From: RU20A sp042610495 | Lineage (GTDB): Bacteria > Pseudomonadota > Alphaproteobacteria > Rhizobiales > Rhizobiaceae | DNA length: 64,000 bases | NCBI RefSeq assembly: GCF_042610495.1 | Contig: NZ_JBHGAP010000003.1 | Coordinates: 1 to 64,000, forward strand | Direction of reading: 5' to 3' | Shown: piece after piece, positions 58,529-64,000 of the stretch | Position numbering within the stretch: the stretch's first letter is position 1 | How the letters are laid out: every line of letters begins with the position of its first letter | The notes under the pieces: generated by a model | What the model was told of the DNA's origin: nothing | The model's database searches: none | The model's input: the letters and a program-made list of their open reading frames with translations, nothing else | Translations under genes and position numbers: made by a program

Positions 58529-61324
58529 TCAGGCGCCGAGGGCGCGGAAGGGCTTGGCCTTGAGCGGCCGGCCAAAGCGATAGCCCTGTCCGATCTCGCA
58601 GCCGAGATCATTCAGCATCGTCTGTTCGGCTTCGCCCTCGATGCCTTCGGCCACGACCTCGAGCTTCAGGGCATGGGCAAGCGCGATGATGGCGCGGACG
58701 ATCTGGCGCACACCATTGTCATCCAGCATGCGGCGCACGAATGACTGGTCGAGCTTCAGCTTGTCGAGCGGGATGCCGGCCAGCTGGCCCATCGAGGAAT
58801 AGCCGGTGCCGAAGTCGTCGAGCGCGATCCGGATGCCCATCGCACGCAGCCGCTCCAGCTCGTCGAAGATCCGGTCGCCACTGTCCAGAAGGGACGACTC
58901 GGTGATTTCCAGGCAAAGGCGCGACGGCGCCAGCCCACTCTTTTCGAGAGCGGACATGACATCCGCCACGATATCGGAGCGATCGAGCTGGATCGGAGAA
59001 ACGTTGACCGCGACCGTCAGCTCCGGATCCCACGCGCTGGCTTCGCGGCAGGCCGTCTCCAGCGCCCAGCGGCCGAGATCGCAGATGAGGCCGTTCGACT
59101 CCGCGATCGGGATGAAATCGGCTGGCGAAACGAGGTCGAGGGAGGGATGCTGCCAGCGCACCAGCGCTTCGGCGCCGGTCAGGTGGCCGGTCGTCAGCGC
59201 CACTTGCGGCTGGTAGAGAAGAAAAAACTCGCCCTGGGCGAGGGCCGTCCGCATGTCGGTTTCCAGCATCCGGTAGCGGGCCTGGCGCAAGGCGCTCGCG
59301 GGATCGTAGATCTTCCAGCGGCAGCCGGGCACGGCGCGGGCGTCGTCAAGGGCGGATTCAGCCGCGCCGATCGCCTGCTCGACGCTGACATCGGCAAGCC
59401 AGCACAGGCCCATGCGCGCCCTTGCCTCCATGCCTGCGGCACCGACTGCCAGCGGCTCGTCCAGCCAGCCCAGAAGCGTGTTGGCCATGTCCGGCAGCGT
59501 CTTCGTGTCATCGACGGCAAGGGCGATGGCGAAGATGTCGTCGCTGAGACGCGCCAGCAGCGCTTGCGGCGCGCGGGCGCGCAGCCGGTCGGCAACCGCC
59601 TTGAGAACGTCGTCGCCAACATCGCGGCCAAAGGTGGCGCAGATATTGTCGTGGTTCTCGATGTCGAGCGTTGCGATACAGGTGCCTTTCGGTGCAAGCG
59701 GCAGGCGATCGACAAAGGCGCGGCGGTTGAGCAAGCCGGTGAGCTCATCATGGTCGGCCAGATGGCGCAGGCGCTCGTGATAGACCTGGCGCGCCGTGAT
59801 GTCGCGGATGATGACGCAGCCCGCCAGCGGAGTGTGCCCCGCCGATGTCCTCACGCCGTCTGCGTCAGCGTGGGAGAGCGTGATGGCCGCCTCGTAGTGG
59901 GCTTCATCCGCCCCCTTGCGGCGCACGAAATCGATCCGCGCCGAATGCGGGCGCCCCGGATCGCGACGGTGATCCTCCAGAAGGGTCTGGAGGGCGGTGG
60001 CAATGTCCGGGAAGATCGCATCGATGCGCTCCAGGGTCGGCCCGGCCTCGTGCTCTGCCGCCATGCCCATGACGCTGCGCGCTGCGGCATTGGCTTCCAC
60101 GACGCGCAGCGTGGCGTCGAATGCGATCACGCCGTCGATGCTGTCGGCGACGATCCGCTTCATCAGCCGGCGTGTCGTGCGGTTTTCGAGGTGTGCGATC
60201 GCCATCAGGGCTCGCACCACGTCGAAGCGCTCATTGACCACAAGGACGATGCCGAGCGCGACGGTGATGAGCGGGACGGCGGTGGCGAGAACGACAGACG
60301 CCTCTTTCAGCAGCACGAAAGCCGCGCTTTCAATGGCCGCGACGAGGAGGATGCAGGCCGTGATGATGACAAGCACATGGCGCGAGCGCCATGCGAGCGC
60401 ACCGGCGATGATCACCAATGCCAGCGCGACGGCGCCGAGGCGCTGGTCAAAAGGTTCCAGGATGCGGTCCTGAAGGATCGTCTCGGCCGACAGGGCATGG
60501 ATGACCGGGCCAGGCAAAGTTCCATGCACGGGAACGGCAAAGATGTCCTTCAGTTCCGTCGCCGTCGCGCCCACGACAACCGTCTTGCCGGCAAGCGCGG
60601 CCGGAGCGATCTGGCCGGCCAGGAGATCCGACACCGAATAGGTGGGAACCGTCCGGGGCTCAATCGAGTAGTCGATACGAATGCTGCCGTCGTCGTCGGG
60701 GCTACCCGCCAGGGCGGCCGCGGCGGTCTGGATGCGGACGCCGTCGAAAATGTCGCCGAGCGCCATGGAACGCACGGCGCCGTCCCCATCGACGGCGACA
60801 TTTGCAAAGACAGGCCAGGCATTTTCCAGAAACGCGGGGATCGGCCGGTTGATCTCGGTCGTCGTGTCGTTCCCAGCCCGCGCATGCTGGTGGAAGACGG
60901 GCAGGAGCACGCTTCTTCCGGCCCGCTTCAGGGCAGCGGCAAGGGCCGCATCTTCGCCGGGACGGGACGGCGTGGAAAAATCGACGTCGATGAAGATGGA
61001 CTGGACACCGGCAGCGGCCAGACGGTCGATGATCCCCGCATAGAGACTGCGCGGCCAGGGCCAGACCCCTGCGGCATCAAGGCTGGCCTTGTCGATGGCC
61101 AGGACGACGACTTGGCCGGTCGCCGGACGGGGGGCTGCCGCAAGACGCGCAGAAATCAGCTTCTCGTCGATGCTGCCGATAAGGGCGGTCTGGCTGCCCA
61201 GCAGCGACACCAGCAGAATGGCGGCAATGGCAAGCCAGCGTGTGACATGCAAGCCAGGATTGGCGCCCAGGCGCCGAAACAGCGCGTTGGCTGCGCAGCG
61301 CAGGCGCGCCGGGGCGCTCACCAT
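58529..61324 (-). CDS. CHASE2-PAS-GGDEF-EAL c-di-GMP phosphodiesterase
   Basis: A 931-residue membrane protein: one N-terminal helix (29-50), periplasmic CHASE2 sensor (about 52-295), three helices (296-365), PAS-like segment (390-510), GGDEF (520-680) and EAL (690-925). The GGDEF motif is SDDIF (594-598), so cyclase activity is unlikely. The EAL domain keeps all key residues: E719 (EALVRW), N774 (VNVSPIQL), E806 (LEITES), D836-D837 (DDFGTG), K857 and E893 (AEGIE). It should hydrolyse c-di-GMP. Located 31 nt after a FecR-domain gene, a common partner of CHASE2 proteins. Confidence 0.92.
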   Translation of the reverse strand: MVSAPARLRCAANALFRRLGANPGLHVTRWLAIAAILLVSLLGSQTALIGSIDEKLISARLAAAPRPATGQVVVLAIDKASLDAAGVWPWPRSLYAGIIDRLAAAGVQSIFIDVDFSTPSRPGEDAALAAALKRAGRSVLLPVFHQHARAGNDTTTEINRPIPAFLENAWPVFANVAVDGDGAVRSMALGDIFDGVRIQTAAAALAGSPDDDGSIRIDYSIEPRTVPTYSVSDLLAGQIAPAALAGKTVVVGATATELKDIFAVPVHGTLPGPVIHALSAETILQDRILEPFDQRLGAVALALVIIAGALAWRSRHVLVIITACILLVAAIESAAFVLLKEASVVLATAVPLITVALGIVLVVNERFDVVRALMAIAHLENRTTRRLMKRIVADSIDGVIAFDATLRVVEANAAARSVMGMAAEHEAGPTLERIDAIFPDIATALQTLLEDHRRDPGRPHSARIDFVRRKGADEAHYEAAITLSHADADGVRTSAGHTPLAGCVIIRDITARQVYHERLRHLADHDELTGLLNRRAFVDRLPLAPKGTCIATLDIENHDNICATFGRDVGDDVLKAVADRLRARAPQALLARLSDDIFAIALAVDDTKTLPDMANTLLGWLDEPLAVGAAGMEARARMGLCWLADVSVEQAIGAAESALDDARAVPGCRWKIYDPASALRQARYRMLETDMRTALAQGEFFLLYQPQVALTTGHLTGAEALVRWQHPSLDLVSPADFIPIAESNGLICDLGRWALETACREASAWDPELTVAVNVSPIQLDRSDIVADVMSALEKSGLAPSRLCLEITESSLLDSGDRIFDELERLRAMGIRIALDDFGTGYSSMGQLAGIPLDKLKLDQSFVRRMLDDNGVRQIVRAIIALAHALKLEVVAEGIEGEAEQTMLNDLGCEIGQGYRFGRPLKAKPFRALGA

Positions 61325-61355
61325 GGTGCGCAGTCCCGTTCAGGCAACCGCGGCA

Positions 61356-62573
61356 TCAGTCATGGCCTCCATGGCCGTTGCCGTGATCGTTGTCATTTCC
61401 GCGACCGCTGTCGTTTCCGTGGCTTTCCGATCCCTTGTCCGACTTGCCACTGTGGTCTTCGCCGTCACTCCTGCCCTTGTTGTCGGACTGTTCGCCCTTC
61501 TCTCCCTTGTCGCCCCTGTCCTCCTTGTCGCCCTTGTCCTCCTTCTCGCTCTTGTCGCCCTTCTCGCCTTTGTCCTCCTTGTCGGCCTTTTCGCTTTTTT
61601 CGGGCTTCTCGCTTCTGTCGGGCCTGTTGGACGTGTCGTTGCCGTTGCCGTTGCCGCGGTCTTCGCGGGTGCCTCTGCCGTCGCCGTTATCCCTGTCGTT
61701 TTTGCCATTCCGGCCTTCATGGCCGCCACGCTCCGCCCTTTCGGATGTGTCCGAAGGGGAGGCGCGGCCGTCGTCGCGCTTGCCTGTTTCGGCCTTTTCG
61801 CGCGTATCGCCGGACGATCGGGTTTCCTTTTCGGTCTTTTCCTCTCGGCCAATTTTGCCGTTGTTTCCAGCAGCGCCACTCGCCTGGTCGTCGGTCCCGG
61901 TTGTCCCGGCGCCTGCCGTCGTCTCGGTGGCGTCGTTGGTCGTTGCGCCGATTCGGGTCGTGGTTCCCGCAGCCGGGATCTTCGACGCCTGCGGTTCGAC
62001 AGTGACGATCTCGTTCGCCGAAACCGTGCCGCCGACGCTCATTCCCGTGGTTTTCCCGACCTCTGCCCGCCCGCCGGGGCCGACTTCGGCGCGCTCTCCG
62101 GAGGCGAAGGCCGTGACCTGCACGAGGCCGCGATCGACCTCCACACGGGCGCGGCGGCGATCGACGGAAACGGTGAAGTGCGTGCCTTTCACGACGGCCG
62201 CGAGGAAAGGCGTCTGGACGGCGGTGTGCGGCTGGCTGCGCTTCTCGATATCAAGCTCGATCGTGCCCATCTGCTGGGCGATCTCGGTCTTCGGGGATGC
62301 CCCGCCGGATGTCCACACGAGCGCCAGAGTGCCGGGATGCAGGACCATGCTTTCGACGCCGCGCCTCAGCAGCGCCCGTCCGCCTTTCCCCGTCGAGATC
62401 CAGGCCTTGTTCGGTACGGTATCGCCGGTCTTGAGGGTGACCCAGCTTGCCTTGTCGAGCGTGTAGCGCACGCCGGTCGTGACCTTGGCAACCTGCCAGT
62501 CCGCAGCCCGCGCGGCGGCTGTGCTTGCGGCAAGGGCGAAGACTAAGAGTAAAGCTCTGGTGATCGCGATCAT
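61356..62573 (-). CDS. FecR-domain periplasmic protein with long charged tail
   Basis: A 405-residue exported protein: signal peptide (1-24, cleavage after ARA), FecR domain (about 50-190, with MGTIELDIEKR and TPFLAAVVKGTHFTVSV), then about 200 residues of Asp, Glu, Lys, Gly, Ser and Asn with no hydrophobic core. The tail should be disordered and could bind cell wall or metal ions. FecR domains often sense or scaffold in the periplasm and pair with CHASE2. The ATG at 62573 has AAGGGA 8 nt upstream; the ATG 9 nt earlier is too close to that site. Confidence 0.85.
   Translation of the reverse strand: MIAITRALLLVFALAASTAAARAADWQVAKVTTGVRYTLDKASWVTLKTGDTVPNKAWISTGKGGRALLRRGVESMVLHPGTLALVWTSGGASPKTEIAQQMGTIELDIEKRSQPHTAVQTPFLAAVVKGTHFTVSVDRRRARVEVDRGLVQVTAFASGERAEVGPGGRAEVGKTTGMSVGGTVSANEIVTVEPQASKIPAAGTTTRIGATTNDATETTAGAGTTGTDDQASGAAGNNGKIGREEKTEKETRSSGDTREKAETGKRDDGRASPSDTSERAERGGHEGRNGKNDRDNGDGRGTREDRGNGNGNDTSNRPDRSEKPEKSEKADKEDKGEKGDKSEKEDKGDKEDRGDKGEKGEQSDNKGRSDGEDHSGKSDKGSESHGNDSGRGNDNDHGNGHGGHD
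61480..61615. repeat. degenerate 9- to 18-bp repeats encoding Glu-Lys-Asp-Gly units
   Basis: Many imperfect copies of a GTCCTCCTTGTC-like unit (plus strand) encode variations of D-K-G-E-K and D-K-E-D in the tail of the FecR-domain protein. Units are in multiples of three, so expansion or contraction keeps the frame. Confidence 0.7.
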
Positions 62574-62684
62574 GCTGCACATCCCTTGTTATCGAGAAGT
62601 GTAAGCCACGAGCGCCTTAAGATTCCTTTGCGCACCTGTGTCCAATGCTTCGTATCGCTGCGCTTTCCCCGTGATTTCGGCGGA

Positions 62685-62714
62685 CTTAACCCCTGCTTAA
62701 CCCCTGCTTAACCC
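62685..62714. repeat. 11-bp direct repeat, 2.7 copies
   Basis: CTTAACCCCTG is repeated head to tail at 62685 and 62696, with a partial copy (CTTAACCC) at 62707. The unit is one helical turn, so all copies face the same side of the DNA. It lies 112-141 bp upstream of the FecR-domain start. The remainder of 62574-62835 has only the Zur-type box and no extra gene. Confidence 0.75.
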
Positions 62715-62761
62715 GTCCAGGCGGGCCAGCGCCCCGCGCGGTGGCTTGACAGTGGCAGGAT

Positions 62762-62778
62762 ATGTAATGTTATTACAT
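62762..62778. promoter_or_regulatory. Zur-type operator
   Basis: ATGTAAT and ATTACAT form a perfect 7-bp inverted repeat around GTT, 57 bp before the start of the COG0523 GTPase gene. Sequence and spacing agree with the zinc-repressor (Zur) box of alphaproteobacteria as I recall it. Predicts induction under zinc starvation. Confidence 0.8.
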
Positions 62779-62835
62779 TAATGCCGGGTATTCGACATAT
62801 GCCCTTCTGCCGTCTTCCAGTTATCGGAGCCCATC

Positions 62836-64000
<1,165 letters not shown>

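Noticed and set aside
59147..62005. 952-codon open frame opposite the CHASE2-GGDEF-EAL gene
   Set aside because: Antisense shadow of a gene with complete EAL motifs; its C-terminal Cys/Arg repeats mirror the FecR tail repeats.
61480..62008. CRISPR-like array, considered because of the repeats in the FecR gene tail
   Set aside because: The repeats are in-frame low-complexity codons without unique spacers. No other direct repeats with regular spacers were noticed anywhere in the window.
61390..62466. Ser/Pro/Leu-rich open frame antisense to the FecR-domain gene, resembling a repetitive surface protein
   Set aside because: The repeats are the complement of the Glu-Lys-Asp-Gly tail codons; there is no signal peptide or ribosome-binding site, and the opposite strand has a FecR domain and signal sequence.

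Overview
The window looks like a high-GC alphaproteobacterial chromosome or large replicon, most likely from the Rhizobiales (Rhizobium/Ensifer/Shinella-like). The reasons are the density of ABC-transporter catabolic operons, each with its own RpiR, ROK, TetR or MarR regulator, the many ATGA translational overlaps, and an orphan TRAP binding protein and chemoreceptor pair. This placement is an inference; no species marker is present.

Layout. 47-387: initiator tRNA with terminator, then a remnant of an IS3-type transposase. 488-10262: an RpiR-regulated oligopeptide ABC transporter with an M81 (MlrC-type) metallopeptidase, divergent from an enolase-superfamily N-acylamino acid racemase translationally coupled to a GNAT acyltransferase; together they suggest peptide or D-amino acid salvage. 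10288-17784: a ROK-regulated sugar ABC importer with a SIS isomerase/deglycase and a PfkB kinase, matching the gene content of fructosamine (Frl) operons. 17801-37295: an almost complete type II secretion system (D, E, F, G, H, I, J, K, L, M, a C-like protein and a prepilin peptidase) spread over both strands. It encloses a predicted secreted copper-radical oxidase carrying two ricin-type lectin domains, a SCO-type copper chaperone in the L-M-C operon, a degenerate GGDEF/EAL protein, and, directly after gspJ, an unusual membrane [4Fe-4S]/[2Fe-2S]/FAD fusion. This is the most interesting system here: secretion machine, apparent cargo, copper-loading factor and electron-transfer protein are all in one locus.

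37661-40899: a TRAP-type binding protein translationally coupled to a methyl-accepting chemotaxis protein. 41066-53733: a regulon for a probable methylated or quaternary amine: a polyamine-type ABC importer, a BetI-like TetR regulator, two COG1233 FAD oxidoreductases, a GcvT-like protein, an 87-residue unknown protein, a class III aminotransferase and a Rieske oxygenase. Three control regions share the operator YTGAAYGTYCATTCARTAT. 53995-57538: a MarR regulator and a metal-chelate (siderophore or corrinoid type) ABC importer. 57676-62573: a YqaA/DedA-like membrane protein, a DUF1992 protein, and a FecR/CHASE2-GGDEF-EAL pair. The window ends inside a COG0523 metallochaperone GTPase preceded by a perfect Zur-type palindrome.

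All calls come from reading the sequence and from memory of protein families; no database search was run. Very long open frames antisense to real genes are common at this GC content and were left out.
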